NCBI GenBank assembly: GCA_022841745.1
Contig: JALHQW010000010.1
Coordinates: forward strand, 110,676-174,675
Length of the DNA stretch: 64,000 nucleotides
Origin: Saprospiraceae bacterium
Lineage (GTDB): Bacteria; Bacteroidota; Bacteroidia; Chitinophagales; Saprospiraceae
Direction of reading: 5' to 3'
Under the pieces are notes generated by a model that worked only from the letters and a program-made list of their open reading frames with translations, was not told the origin of the DNA and did no database searches. Shown here one piece after another: positions 8,211 to 16,784 of this stretch. Position numbers and translations under genes: made by a program. Numbering within the stretch: the stretch's first letter is position 1; every line of letters begins with the position of its first letter.

Positions 8211-9119
8211 ATGCAGCATCAAAAACATCTTATCGTCATTGGCGGTGCTACGGCAACCGGGAAAACAGCTATGGCCATTGAGGTTGCCAAGCATTTTGGG
8301 GCAGAAATCCTTTCTGCTGACAGCCGCCAGTTCTACCGTGAAATGAGCATTGGCACTGCAAAGCCGACTACTGACGAGTTGGCACAGGTTCCCCATCATT
8401 TTATCAATTCGCTTTCCATTACCGACGAATACACCGTTGGCGACTATGAAACGCAGGCACTTCAACTGTTGGCCGAGCTGTTTCAAAAATCAAATACTGC
8501 CCTCCTTGTCGGTGGGTCTGGGCTATTTATCAGGGCGCTTTGCGATGGTCTGGACGATTTTCCATCAGTGCCTGTTGAGATAGTGACCTCATTGGAGGAG
8601 AAACTAAAAATCCAGGGCGTCGAGGCACTTCAAGCTGAATTGAAGGAGCAAGACCCTGACTATTACAACCAAGTTGATTTGCAAAATCCTCATCGCCTGA
8701 TAAGAGCTTTGTCAGTGTGTAGGGCCAGTGGCAAGGCATTTTCCAGTTTTCGAAAAAATGAAAAAAAGCAGCGCTTTTTTGAGCCTATTTATGTCCTGCT
8801 GGAGTTGGAAAGGCCAGTTTTATACAATAGAATCAATCAAAGAGTGGACCTGATGATAGCAGCTGGGCTGGAAGAAGAAGCCCGTGCCCTGTTTCCTTTT
8901 CGGCACCTGAATGCTTTGCAAACCGTTGGTTATCAAGAGCTTTTCGAATATTTCGAGGGGAAAACCAGTTTTGAAGAAGCAGTGGAAAATATTAAAATGA
9001 ACAGCCGTAGGTATGCCAAACGCCAATCAACCTGGTTCAGAAAAGACGAAAATTGGAAGGCCTTCCATCCGACCGAACCCAAGGCCATTATTGATTTTAT
9101 CCAACAAAACTTGGTGTGA
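8211..9119 (+). CDS. miaA: tRNA dimethylallyltransferase MiaA
   Basis: About 302 residues starting at the ATG at 8211 (MQHQKHLIVIGGATATGKT). MiaA transfers a dimethylallyl group to N6 of A37 in tRNAs reading codons that start with U. Visible marks: P-loop GGATATGKTA, the substrate loop SADSRQFYREMSIGTAKPT, VPHHFINSLS, LLVGGSGLFIRAL and the C-terminal NSRRYAKRQSTWFRKD. The frame is open further upstream, but that would overlap the divergent acyltransferase gene, and residues before MQHQ do not look like the family. It converges with a DUF3298 gene 17 bases downstream, with no obvious terminator between them. Confidence 0.95.
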   Translation: MQHQKHLIVIGGATATGKTAMAIEVAKHFGAEILSADSRQFYREMSIGTAKPTTDELAQVPHHFINSLSITDEYTVGDYETQALQLLAELFQKSNTALLVGGSGLFIRALCDGLDDFPSVPVEIVTSLEEKLKIQGVEALQAELKEQDPDYYNQVDLQNPHRLIRALSVCRASGKAFSSFRKNEKKQRFFEPIYVLLELERPVLYNRINQRVDLMIAAGLEEEARALFPFRHLNALQTVGYQELFEYFEGKTSFEEAVENIKMNSRRYAKRQSTWFRKDENWKAFHPTEPKAIIDFIQQNLV

Positions 9120-9136
9120 TTATCACCCCTCAGCCC

Positions 9137-9934
9137 TTAAAAAATAACTTCTTTCTTCACGAGTTCCCCAAGGTCTTTGTAGGAAATGGTGAAATCCGTT
9201 GGCCCAAAAGCGTATGCCGCTGCTTCGTAGGGATTGTACCAAAAATAGATACCATCTTTTTGAAGTTCAAAATTGGTGGGTAGTGTAAACTTGCTTTCCC
9301 AAAAATAGCCCTCTGCAATCAAGTCTGCGTCCAAAGGCAGTTCCCGTGCTTTTTTGAATTCCCGCTCTGCCAATTTCTCCAAGGCGCCTAAGTCGGTGAT
9401 TAGTTCATTCCAACCCAAGGTTTTGCCCGTTTTGAGGTTGAAATTTTTTACAGAAACGAATGAATTTGGATGTGCCCCACCTGCGTAAGAGTAAGTGCCC
9501 AATGTGATGCTGACGACTTTGGGCGTGTGCAGCCCTACCTCACCTGTCACACTGACTTCCCAATTGTTGTTCTCTTGGTTGTCTGGCGATTCATTCCGAG
9601 CGGTTTGCCAATCGTTGAGGAACGACTTGGCCGCATTGGACAGTGCAGCCTGCGTGTTTGGCTGAAGATGCTCCTCGAACACCAAGACTTTTATCAGGTA
9701 GTTATAGATGGAATCGTTGATGGCTTGCCTGACGGAAGCGACACCATCCGTCACAATTGGATAAACCATGTCTATTTGAGCACAAGCACCATCCTGTTTT
9801 TCACACTCACCCATCCTGTCCTCAAAATTCTTGATTTCAAAACGGACTTTTAAACCTTTTTCACTTGTCAATCGGCTCTTGCAACTTGCAAAAGCAAAAA
9901 CAGTGGCAATCAAAATTAAGGTAACTCTTAACAT
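9137..9934 (-). CDS. DUF3298/DUF4163 (RsiV-like) lipoprotein
   Basis: 265 residues with a lipoprotein signal, FAFASC (lipid-modified Cys about 18). The C-terminal half shows the DUF3298 signature: YSYAGGAHPNSFVSVKNFNLKTGKTLGWNEL and later PTNFELQKDGIYFWYNPYE and FGPTDFTISYKDL. The domain pair is known from the extracytoplasmic part of the anti-sigma factor RsiV, which binds lysozyme in Bacillus, but most Bacteroidota members are stand-alone lipoproteins of unknown role. No sigma factor gene is adjacent here, so an anti-sigma function is not supported. It lies between miaA (convergent) and bshB1 (same strand, 54 bases upstream). Confidence 0.87.
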   Translation of the reverse strand: MLRVTLILIATVFAFASCKSRLTSEKGLKVRFEIKNFEDRMGECEKQDGACAQIDMVYPIVTDGVASVRQAINDSIYNYLIKVLVFEEHLQPNTQAALSNAAKSFLNDWQTARNESPDNQENNNWEVSVTGEVGLHTPKVVSITLGTYSYAGGAHPNSFVSVKNFNLKTGKTLGWNELITDLGALEKLAEREFKKARELPLDADLIAEGYFWESKFTLPTNFELQKDGIYFWYNPYEAAAYAFGPTDFTISYKDLGELVKKEVIF

Positions 9935-9988
9935 AAAAATAGATAAACTACAATTTGTTAAATCTTCTCGAAATCAGCTCAAGGTGAC

Positions 9989-10717
9989 TTAAACTAAGTC
10001 GAATAAGCTCTGAACGCCGGGCGTACGGGACGCTATGAATCCTTCTGCAAACTCCACTCCGATTGGTCGGCCAAATGCTCGGCCTTTTGCCTTCACGAAC
10101 TCAAAGAAATCTTGACCAGAAATCGGTGTTGCTGGTTCGTTTTGGTACTCGGCTGCTCCTGGCAGGAAGAATTGTGAACGAAAAGTCTGGATTAGCTCCA
10201 GTTTTTTTTCCAGGTAGGGGGTGATGTCCACCACGAAGCTGGGGACAAGGTCTTTGTCCTGTATATAATGATAAACCGCCTTTGGCCGCCAATGCTGCTG
10301 TGGCATCCCATCTAAGTTGGTTTCGATTTTCAAAAGGCCGGAATAAAAACAGGCATCCGCTTCGAGTTTTGCCGAGCGCCCATGGTCGGGATGACGGTCG
10401 TCGGGGGCATTGCAGAGCACGACCTCAGGTTGGCACCACCTGATGATTTCAATGATTTTCAAAAGGTTTTCTTGGTTATATTGAAGGAACCCATCGGCCA
10501 TGCCCAAATTTTTCCTGAAGCTGGCTCCCATTTTCAGTGCAGACTCTGCCGCTTCGGCATCCCGCAATGCTGCACTGCCTCTGCTCCCAAGTTCGCCACG
10601 GGTGAGGTCAAGCAGGCCGACCGTTTTGCCTTGGTCAATATGCTTCAACAAGCTGCCACAGCAGCTCAGTTCTACATCATCAGGATGGACGCCAACGGCA
10701 AGGATATCAACTTTCAT
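9989..10717 (-). CDS. bshB1: Bacillithiol biosynthesis deacetylase BshB1
   Basis: 242 residues of the LmbE/PIG-L zinc deacetylase family. BshB1 removes the acetyl group from GlcNAc-malate to give GlcN-malate, the second step of bacillithiol synthesis. Zinc and catalytic motifs are present: VGVHPDDVELSCCG near the N-terminus (His11, Asp14) and DDRHPDHGRSAKLEADACFYSGL in the middle. The family-typical QTFRSQFF and the C-terminal KAKGRAFG/GVEFAEGF are also seen. bshA and bshC are not in this window. Between it and the pullulanase gene there are about 120 bases with a small TCCCG-ATAATC-CGGGA hairpin near 10785-10800. Confidence 0.95.
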   Translation of the reverse strand: MKVDILAVGVHPDDVELSCCGSLLKHIDQGKTVGLLDLTRGELGSRGSAALRDAEAAESALKMGASFRKNLGMADGFLQYNQENLLKIIEIIRWCQPEVVLCNAPDDRHPDHGRSAKLEADACFYSGLLKIETNLDGMPQQHWRPKAVYHYIQDKDLVPSFVVDITPYLEKKLELIQTFRSQFFLPGAAEYQNEPATPISGQDFFEFVKAKGRAFGRPIGVEFAEGFIASRTPGVQSLFDLV

Positions 10718-10836
10718 AGGTTAAGAATAATTCAGGTCAATTTTATTTGCAAATGCCTGTTAATCAATATTTTGCAAATTAATTCCCGATAATCCGGGAT
10801 GGGCTATTCAACATTCATCATTTATCATTCACAAAG

Positions 10837-12912
10837 CTACTCTTCAGCCAAAATATAAGCGGAGAACGGGTTCACCATGGCATAGCCATAAGTGTTCATA
10901 CCCATGCCATTCAGGTCAATTCGGCCATTGGTGCAAATCATTTTCCAATTGCCGGGTGGCACTTGTAGTTCCTTTCCCCTTGCGTTTCCGTTGTAAATGA
11001 CAAGGATGCGCTTCCATGAATCCCCATTGGCGTTACCTTCGATGGTAAACCCAACCACATTGTCGTAAGGATAGTCCAAGAACTTCAAGTGTTTTTGAAT
11101 TTGTTCCTGGCTCGTCATCTTGAATGCTGGGTGTTCTTTGCGTAGTTTGATGAGTTGTTTGTAGTATTCAAAAAGGTCGAGGTTCTTGGTTTTATTGTCC
11201 CAATCTATCTGGTTGATTTTATCGGGTGACTCAAAACTGTTTTCCACTAAGTTTTTGGTGCGAACGAACTCCTCTCCAGCATGGAGGAACGGCACACCTT
11301 GCGACGTGAAGACCATTGTCTGAGCGAGTTTATTCATTGCCAATCGCTCGGCATCCGTATTGTTGGGGCAAGAAAGCAGCAGCCTGTCCCAAAGGGTGTG
11401 GTTGTCGTGACAAGAGACGTATTTGATGCATTGCAAAGGGCTTTTCGCCCATGGAGCCTTGGAGTAGTTCACTTTTGAATAATCAATTTGGGGATGGTTG
11501 ACCCCTCCTACGATACCGAATTTCACACTCTCCTCCAATTTCAACTCACCGTTGATAAAGCCTTTTGCATTGTGGGTAAAAACATGGCCTTTTGCGCCAT
11601 CCCTGAACTCATCAGAAAATGCAGCAATGCCGTCTAATTTTGAAACGTTGGCCTTAACCGCTCTTTTCTCTTCTGACAAAGTGCTGGAATTAGCCGTCCA
11701 ACCTTCGCCATAAATAAAAATAGTAGGGTCAATTTTGCGAAGCTCCGCCGCTATTTGGTTCATGGTTTCAATATCGTGGATGCCCATGAGGTCAACCCGG
11801 AAGCCGTCAATATGGTATTCCTTGGCCCAATAAAGCATGGATTCCAAGATGAATTTCCTGACCATTGGGCGCTCAGATGCCACTTCGTTGCCGCAGGCAG
11901 AAGCATTAGAGTAATTGCCTATTGCATCACGACGATAGTAGTAGTCAGGTGCAAATTGGTTGAAGACCGACTCCTGCGTGGCGCCTGTATGGTTGTAAAC
12001 CACATCCATGACTACCCTCAGCCCGTTTTCATGGAGTGTTTTTACCATGGCTTTGAACTCCGTTATCCGCTTTGAAGCATCGCCAGCAACAGTTGCATAA
12101 GTGCCTTCAAGTGCGTTGTAGTTCTGGGGGTCGTAGCCCCAGTTGTAGTTGAAGTTGTTCGGGATGGCTTCATCAATGGATTTGAAGTCAAAAAATGGCA
12201 GTATGTGCAAATGGGTAACGCCGAGTTCCTTGAGGTGATCCAGCCCAGTGGAAAGGCCGCTACTTGTTTTAGTACCGGTTTCGGCAAGGCCGAGGTACTT
12301 GCCCTTGTGCTTGATGCCAGAGGAAGGGTGAATGGAAATGTCACGGAGGTGTAGCTCATACAGTACGATGTCGGCAGGACTTGCCAAAGGGGGCTTTTTG
12401 TCGGATTCCCAACCTGCTGGGTTGGTTTTCGCAAGGTCAACTACTTGGCCAAGTTCCCCATTGGTGCCCACGGCCTTGGCGTAAGGGTCAACGGAGGGGG
12501 CCAACAAAAAAGAATCAACCATCGCTTGAAAATGGTAGTATTTCCCTTCGAGGTTGCCATTGACCTTCACGCTCCAGACGCCATTTTTTCCTTTTTTCAT
12601 TTTGTGAAACGAGGAAAAAGGCAAGCCTTCCTTTTCATATAAATAGAGCGTCACCTCGGATGCGGGCGGCGACCAGACCTTGAAAGTGGATTTGGTAGGG
12701 GTGTAGGTCAGCCCAAGGTCGGTGCCTTTATAGGCCGGGAATTTGTCCAATTCGGCATTCGTAAATTTCCGTGGCCTTTTCATTTTTTGCTTCTTGATGT
12801 CTTTGGTAGTTGCGTCTTCTTTTGAAGGATTGGGTGAGGGATTAACCTGGGCGTTGACCTGCTGTAAACCAATAAGCAAACCAAGTAATGCCGCCGATAA
12901 GATAGATTTCAT
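10837..12912 (-). CDS. pulA: Type I pullulanase, exported (GH13)
   Basis: About 691 residues from MKSILSAALLGLLIG (12912), a signal peptide ending around NAQ; an open upstream extension has no signal and overlaps the promoter, so it is rejected. Domains: a CBM48-like N-terminal module (STFKVWSPPASEVTLYLY), then the GH13 barrel with the type I pullulanase signature YNWGYDPQNYN, VVYNHTG, GFRVDLMG (nucleophile Asp), YGEGW (acid/base Glu) and CHDNHTLWDRL (third acid), then a C-terminal beta-domain. It hydrolyses alpha-1,6 branches of pullulan, starch or glycogen. The signal peptide places it outside the cytoplasm. It is divergent from the SCO gene and not within a visible polysaccharide-utilisation locus. 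Confidence 0.93.
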   Translation of the reverse strand: MKSILSAALLGLLIGLQQVNAQVNPSPNPSKEDATTKDIKKQKMKRPRKFTNAELDKFPAYKGTDLGLTYTPTKSTFKVWSPPASEVTLYLYEKEGLPFSSFHKMKKGKNGVWSVKVNGNLEGKYYHFQAMVDSFLLAPSVDPYAKAVGTNGELGQVVDLAKTNPAGWESDKKPPLASPADIVLYELHLRDISIHPSSGIKHKGKYLGLAETGTKTSSGLSTGLDHLKELGVTHLHILPFFDFKSIDEAIPNNFNYNWGYDPQNYNALEGTYATVAGDASKRITEFKAMVKTLHENGLRVVMDVVYNHTGATQESVFNQFAPDYYYRRDAIGNYSNASACGNEVASERPMVRKFILESMLYWAKEYHIDGFRVDLMGIHDIETMNQIAAELRKIDPTIFIYGEGWTANSSTLSEEKRAVKANVSKLDGIAAFSDEFRDGAKGHVFTHNAKGFINGELKLEESVKFGIVGGVNHPQIDYSKVNYSKAPWAKSPLQCIKYVSCHDNHTLWDRLLLSCPNNTDAERLAMNKLAQTMVFTSQGVPFLHAGEEFVRTKNLVENSFESPDKINQIDWDNKTKNLDLFEYYKQLIKLRKEHPAFKMTSQEQIQKHLKFLDYPYDNVVGFTIEGNANGDSWKRILVIYNGNARGKELQVPPGNWKMICTNGRIDLNGMGMNTYGYAMVNPFSAYILAEE

Positions 12913-12959
12913 AATTGAAGTATTGGATTTGTGGCTTTTTGATGCCTTTTTCGAAGCGG

Positions 12960-12967
12960 CAAAACTA
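12960..12967 (-). promoter_or_regulatory. -7 box for pullulanase gene
   Basis: TAGTTTTG on the minus strand, a TAnnTTTG match 47 bases upstream of the ATG at 12912. No TTG is found 17-23 bases before it. The box faces away from the SCO-gene box at 13009, giving a compact divergent promoter region. Confidence 0.5.
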
Positions 12968-13008
12968 CGAATATCGAATGATGCACTTACCGCTAATGGC
13001 TGGTTTCC

Positions 13009-13016
13009 TATTTTTG
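13009..13016 (+). promoter_or_regulatory. -7 box for SCO-like gene, short leader
   Basis: TATTTTTG ending 10 bases before the ATG at 13027. No spaced TTG is visible. If real, the transcript leader is only a few bases long. Confidence 0.5.
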
Positions 13017-13026
13017 CGGAAAAAAA

Positions 13027-13647
13027 ATGAACATGAAAGGATTGGTTTATTCTGGCTTTTTGGTAATGCTCTTCTTTGCCTGCCAAACGAATTTTGAACC
13101 TCAAACACTACCCATCCTTGGCAACAGGGACGTAGGCCCCAACGGTGATACCATTTACCATAAAATTCGGGATTTCAGTTTTATCAACCAAGATAGCCAA
13201 GTAGTGAACAATGCTAGTTTTGCTGGAAAAGCCTACGTGGCTGATTTCTTTTTCATTGCTTGCCCAACTATTTGCCCGAAAACCTCCAAGCAAATGCTGC
13301 GCATTCACGACCGTTTCAAAACCGAACCTAATCTTCTTTTGTTAGCCCATTCGGTTGCACCAAAGTATGATACCGTGGCCGCTTTGAACCGCTATGCCCG
13401 CAACCTTGGTGTCGAATCGTCCAAATGGCATTTCGTCACAGGAGAGCAAGCGAAAATCTATGACATTGCAGGAGACTACTTCAGCATTGCGCAGGAAGAC
13501 CCCTCGGCTCCAGGCGGGTTTGACCACTCTGGCAGGTTGATTTTGGTGGACAAAAACCGCCAAGTACGTTCGTTTTGCAATGGCACCGACCCAGCGGACG
13601 TTGACCGTTTTATGAAAGACATTGAAAAATTATTGAATGAAAAATAA
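13027..13647 (+). CDS. SCO1/SenC-like copper lipoprotein
   Basis: 206 residues. A lipobox LFFAC puts Cys19 at the mature N-terminus, so it is membrane-anchored and faces the periplasm. The thioredoxin-fold copper site is complete: CPTICP (Cys79, Cys83) and His167 in GGFDHSGRL. SCO proteins deliver copper to the CuA site of cytochrome oxidase or act as thiol reductants. The stop overlaps the start of the following cytochrome c lipoprotein by 11 bases, so the two are translationally coupled and likely work on the same side of the membrane. No oxidase subunit gene is nearby, so the target is inferred. Confidence 0.93.
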   Translation: MNMKGLVYSGFLVMLFFACQTNFEPQTLPILGNRDVGPNGDTIYHKIRDFSFINQDSQVVNNASFAGKAYVADFFFIACPTICPKTSKQMLRIHDRFKTEPNLLLLAHSVAPKYDTVAALNRYARNLGVESSKWHFVTGEQAKIYDIAGDYFSIAQEDPSAPGGFDHSGRLILVDKNRQVRSFCNGTDPADVDRFMKDIEKLLNEK

Positions 13648-14050
13648 AGCATTTTTTGGTTGTTTCGCCATTGCGCTGCTCTTTTGGGCTTGTGACCAAT
13701 ACCCTTACGAACAAGGAAAAATCCTCTACACCAATTTTTGTGAAAACTGCCACATGGCCGATGGTACTGGTTTGAAAGGGCTTATCCCCCCGCTGGCGGG
13801 TGCCGATTTTTTGAAGAACTCGCCAGAAGGAGTGCCTTGTATTATTCGGGGAGGATACAAAGGTGAAATGACCGTAAATGGAGTAGTTTATGACACTGAA
13901 ATGGCAGGAATAGCAAAACTAAGCGATTTTGAAATCACCAATATTATCAACTATGTCCACACCTCCTGGGGCAATGATTTTCCCATTGTCCATCTAAAGC
14001 AAGTACAGGAATGGTTGAAACCTTGCGAGAATGTCATTAAACCTTTTTGA
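13637..14050 (+). CDS. Cytochrome c lipoprotein
   Basis: 137 residues. Lipobox LLFWAC (Cys19), one heme-attachment site CENCH (Cys34, Cys37, His38) and a likely distal ligand Met88 in YDTEMAG. The GTGLKGLIPPLAGADFL stretch and the KLSDFEITNIINYVHTSWGN end are typical of class I cytochrome c domains fused to or serving terminal oxidases. It overlaps the SCO-like gene, which argues for a shared respiratory role (electron carrier near a copper-dependent oxidase). The extra C-terminal 20 residues (QVEWLKPC-like) are not part of the core domain. Confidence 0.92.
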   Translation: MKNKAFFGCFAIALLFWACDQYPYEQGKILYTNFCENCHMADGTGLKGLIPPLAGADFLKNSPEGVPCIIRGGYKGEMTVNGVVYDTEMAGIAKLSDFEITNIINYVHTSWGNDFPIVHLKQVQEWLKPCENVIKPF

Positions 14051-14112
14051 AGCATCTCGGTTTGAAGTTCGAAAATTCAACCTGCTGTTAATCAGCACCA
14101 TATTAAATAGAG

Positions 14113-14565
14113 ATGCATAGACTTACCACCGTCCAATTTTTGCCCATTTCCCTTGAAAAAGCATGGGAATTCTTTTCGAACCCTTCCAACCTGAACAAGA
14201 TTACGCCCAAGGAAATGAACTTGGTGCCCACTTCTACACTGCCAGAAAAATCCTATCCAGGCATGTTCATCACTTATAAAGTCAAGCCAGTGCTGGGCAT
14301 TCCGATGCTTTGGGTCACGGAGATTACGCACCTGCGGGAGAACGAGTTTTTCGTAGACGAGCAACGAATTGGCCCTTACCGAATTTGGCACCACCAGCAC
14401 CACTTCAAAGCGGTGAAGGGTGGGGTAGAGATGACCGATATTGTGGATTATCGCATTCCGGGCGGCCCAATCGGGGTGTTGATGGAAAAGCTGTTTATCG
14501 GAAATAAAGTTCGTTCCATTTTTGAGTTCCGAACGAAACGATTGGTCGAATTGTTTGGGGCTTGA
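14113..14565 (+). CDS. SRPBCC (START-like) family protein
   Basis: 150 residues with the SRPBCC ligand-binding pattern: LPISLEKAWEFFSNPSNLNKITPKEM at the N-terminus, then the strand series GMFITYKV, WVTEITHL, RIGPYRIWHHQHHFK, GGVEMTDIVDYRIPGGPIG. Such proteins bind hydrophobic ligands in a helix-grip fold; those in Bacteroidota are annotated only as SRPBCC or cell-division-inhibitor-like and have no proven role. It lies 62 bases after the cytochrome gene on the same strand and 27 bases before HMG-CoA lyase, which has its own promoter inside that gap. Confidence 0.85.
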   Translation: MHRLTTVQFLPISLEKAWEFFSNPSNLNKITPKEMNLVPTSTLPEKSYPGMFITYKVKPVLGIPMLWVTEITHLRENEFFVDEQRIGPYRIWHHQHHFKAVKGGVEMTDIVDYRIPGGPIGVLMEKLFIGNKVRSIFEFRTKRLVELFGA

Positions 14566-14588
14566 TTTGATCGCATTGCCTATTTTTG
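14554..14588 (+). promoter_or_regulatory. Promoter of HMG-CoA lyase gene, almost on the start codon
   Basis: TTTG (14554-14557), 23 bases, TATTTTTG (14581-14588). The -7 box ends only 4 bases before the ATG at 14593, so transcription would begin at or next to the start codon (a leaderless or near-leaderless message). Confidence 0.6.
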
Positions 14589-14592
14589 TGTC

Positions 14593-15471
14593 ATGTCCGA
14601 CCTAATTGCCAACAAAGTAAAGCTCATAGAGTGTCCAAGGGATGCCATGCAGGGCCTCAAGGATTTCATCCCTACGGAGGTCAAGGCAGCCTATATCAAC
14701 CAACTCTTGAGCGTTGGGTTCGATACCATTGACTTTGGCAGCTTTGTGTCCCCCAAGGCTATCCCACAAATGCGGGATACTACCGAAGTGCTCGGACAAC
14801 TCAATTTGTCAACAACTAAGAGTAAACTCTTGGCGATTGTTGCCAATCAACGTGGGGCAGAGGATGCTTCGCAATTTCCTGAAATTCAATACCTTGGCTA
14901 TCCGTTTTCTATTTCCGAAACCTTTCAGGTTCGCAATACCAATGCTACTATCGAGGAGTCTTTGGAGCGAGTGGAGGAGATTCAGGCCATTTGTTTGCGC
15001 AGCAAAAAAGAATTGGTGGTTTATATAAGCATGGGATTTGGCAACCCCTATGGCGACCCTTGGAACGTGGACACGGTAGTGCATTGGGTGGATAAACTCG
15101 CTGAAATGGGTATCCGAATCCTCCAGCTTTCCGACACGATTGGCGTCTCCAATCCTGCAAGCATAACCTATCTTTTTTCAAGCCTGATACCTTATTACCA
15201 ACCCAAAGGCATAGAAATCGGAGCACACCTTCATACCGAGCCACACAATTGGAAGGAAAAAGTAGAGGCCGCATGGAACAGCGGCTGCACCCGTTTCGAT
15301 GGCGCAATCAAAGGATTTGGCGGCTGCCCAATGGCAAAGGACGACCTCACGGGCAATATGCCCATGGAAAACATGGTTCATTTTTTTCAAAATAGGATTG
15401 GGGATACAGGTATTAATGAATCCGAATTCGAAAAATCAATGGCCCTGGCATTAGAAGTTTTTCCACATTAG
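14593..15471 (+). CDS. mvaB: Hydroxymethylglutaryl-CoA lyase
   Basis: 292 residues of the DRE-TIM metallolyase family. It splits HMG-CoA into acetyl-CoA and acetoacetate, the last step of leucine breakdown. Visible: ECPRDAMQG (Arg16-Asp17 pair), GFDTIDFGSFVSPKAIPQM, VYISMGFGNPYGDPW, LSDTIGVSNP, GAHLHTEPHNWKEK (metal His pair) and the catalytic-Cys loop GFGGCPMAKDDLTGN. Length fits the family. No other leucine-degradation gene is in the window. The TATTTTTG box four bases before the ATG suggests a near-leaderless transcript. Confidence 0.95.
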   Translation: MSDLIANKVKLIECPRDAMQGLKDFIPTEVKAAYINQLLSVGFDTIDFGSFVSPKAIPQMRDTTEVLGQLNLSTTKSKLLAIVANQRGAEDASQFPEIQYLGYPFSISETFQVRNTNATIEESLERVEEIQAICLRSKKELVVYISMGFGNPYGDPWNVDTVVHWVDKLAEMGIRILQLSDTIGVSNPASITYLFSSLIPYYQPKGIEIGAHLHTEPHNWKEKVEAAWNSGCTRFDGAIKGFGGCPMAKDDLTGNMPMENMVHFFQNRIGDTGINESEFEKSMALALEVFPH

Positions 15472-15533
15472 CAGAAGATTGTTTTGAGGCTTGCTATCTT
15501 GCGCCAACAATTTAACAATCAAACAATTCAGCT

Positions 15534-16004
15534 ATGTCCAAGATAGATCTCCTCCTTGAAAAATACGGCGAAAGCCACCAGAACGGCATCAATAAGCTTA
15601 TCCATTGGGTTTGTGTCCCCAGCATCATGTTCAGCTTGTTTGGCTTGCTTTATTCCATTCCATTCTTAACGGAACGAACCCTTTACACGAATTGGGCAAC
15701 CGTCTTGCTCATTTTTGCCTTGATTTATTATATCCGACTGTCCCTGCCGATGTTCCTTGGCTTTGTGCTGATAGGCGGTGCTATGGTTTACGGGGTTAAT
15801 GCCATCTATGAAATGAGTTTTGGCGATGCAAAAATGGTGGCCTTGGTGTCTGTCATCATCTTCGTTGTGGCTTGGATTGGTCAATTTATTGGCCATAAAA
15901 TAGAAGGAAAAAAACCGTCATTTTTGGAAGATTTGCAGTTTTTATTGGTTGGGCCAGCTTGGTTGCTGCATTTCATTTACAAAAAGGTGGGGATAAGCTA
16001 CTGA
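15534..16004 (+). CDS. Mpo1-like (DUF962) membrane protein
   Basis: 156 residues, family DUF962/YGL010w. The yeast member Mpo1 is an iron-dependent dioxygenase that alpha-oxidises 2-hydroxy fatty acids. The N-terminal signature is present (LLEKYGESHQNGINKLIHWVCVP, with the conserved His residues), followed by four hydrophobic segments and the family-typical C-terminal block GQFIGHKIEGKKPSFLEDLQFLLVGPAWLL. Inner-membrane location is expected. Preceding HMG-CoA lyase is 62 bases away on the same strand. The enzymatic role in bacteria is inferred from the yeast homologue. Confidence 0.9.
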   Translation: MSKIDLLLEKYGESHQNGINKLIHWVCVPSIMFSLFGLLYSIPFLTERTLYTNWATVLLIFALIYYIRLSLPMFLGFVLIGGAMVYGVNAIYEMSFGDAKMVALVSVIIFVVAWIGQFIGHKIEGKKPSFLEDLQFLLVGPAWLLHFIYKKVGISY

Positions 16005-16113
16005 GCTACTAATATCATTCAGAAGTAAAATTTGGTTTGTTGGTTTGCCCAGCTTAAATGAGTCTTTTCTGAAGAAGAAGGAGTCAGGATAATTTGCCAT
16101 TTACAAACAGCAT

Positions 16114-16698
16114 TCATCGTGTTTCCTTCACGTCCGTATCCCAATGCGCCGCACGGCGCACTTCGCCTCTTTCTCCTATGTTTTCACCGTGGTAATTTCC
16201 ATAACAATCGAGGATGTTCAGAAACAATTCTTCTCGCTTGTTGATATAATTCTTCATCAAGTTCAAAGTTTCATCAAGGCTATTGCTTTTGGTGCCGCTT
16301 CGCAAATCAATCACCCATTTGCCTTTCATAGCCTTGGTATTCTTTTCAATGGGCCGGTTAACCCTTGTTTTTGGCATTAAAAAAAGGTCGAGAATCGAGT
16401 AGAAATAGTAACCACCAAGCAGGTTATCCCGAACGACCATGCCAGAATAGGGTCCAAATGCAAGGATTTTTCGGGCTGCAAGGTCGTCAATGATGAAGGT
16501 GTGTGGTTCTTGTTCAGCTGTGATTTTCCAATTGTAAAGGTTGATTTTCTGGCGTTTTTCCTTGGCATCGAAATGGAATAGCCAGTTCTCTTCAAATTTG
16601 ACGCTGAAGTCGAGGCGCTTGAAAGAACTAGAGCCATCCTTGTAGTCCAGTTTCCTCGAATTGAGATAAGCCTTTATTTCTTGTTCAAAGCTGACCAT
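16114..16698 (-). CDS. Conserved hypothetical protein, possible nuclease-like fold
   Basis: 194 residues, no signal peptide or membrane segment. I do not recognise the family with confidence. The first half alternates strands and short helices: FEQEIKAYLNSRKLDYKDG, then FKRLDFSVKFEENWLFHFDAKEKRQKINLYNWK, then TFIIDDLAARKILAFGPYSGMVVRDN. The FDAKEKRQ strand could be the D/E-x-K of a PD-(D/E)XK nuclease core following the acidic residues, but this is a guess from pattern only. The C-terminal 70 residues are basic and helical. Codon use looks like its neighbours. The upstream gene 16785-17264 is on the same strand, 86 bases away, with a near-match -7 box TATTTTG between them. Confidence 0.7.
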   Translation of the reverse strand: MVSFEQEIKAYLNSRKLDYKDGSSSFKRLDFSVKFEENWLFHFDAKEKRQKINLYNWKITAEQEPHTFIIDDLAARKILAFGPYSGMVVRDNLLGGYYFYSILDLFLMPKTRVNRPIEKNTKAMKGKWVIDLRSGTKSNSLDETLNLMKNYINKREELFLNILDCYGNYHGENIGERGEVRRAAHWDTDVKETR

Positions 16699-16784
16699 TT
16701 TATTGATGTTAAGTCAGTTCGCACAAAATAGCAGGGCGTTTGTTGAGAAAAAATACCCAAACAAAAGTCTCTACCTCTATGCTT

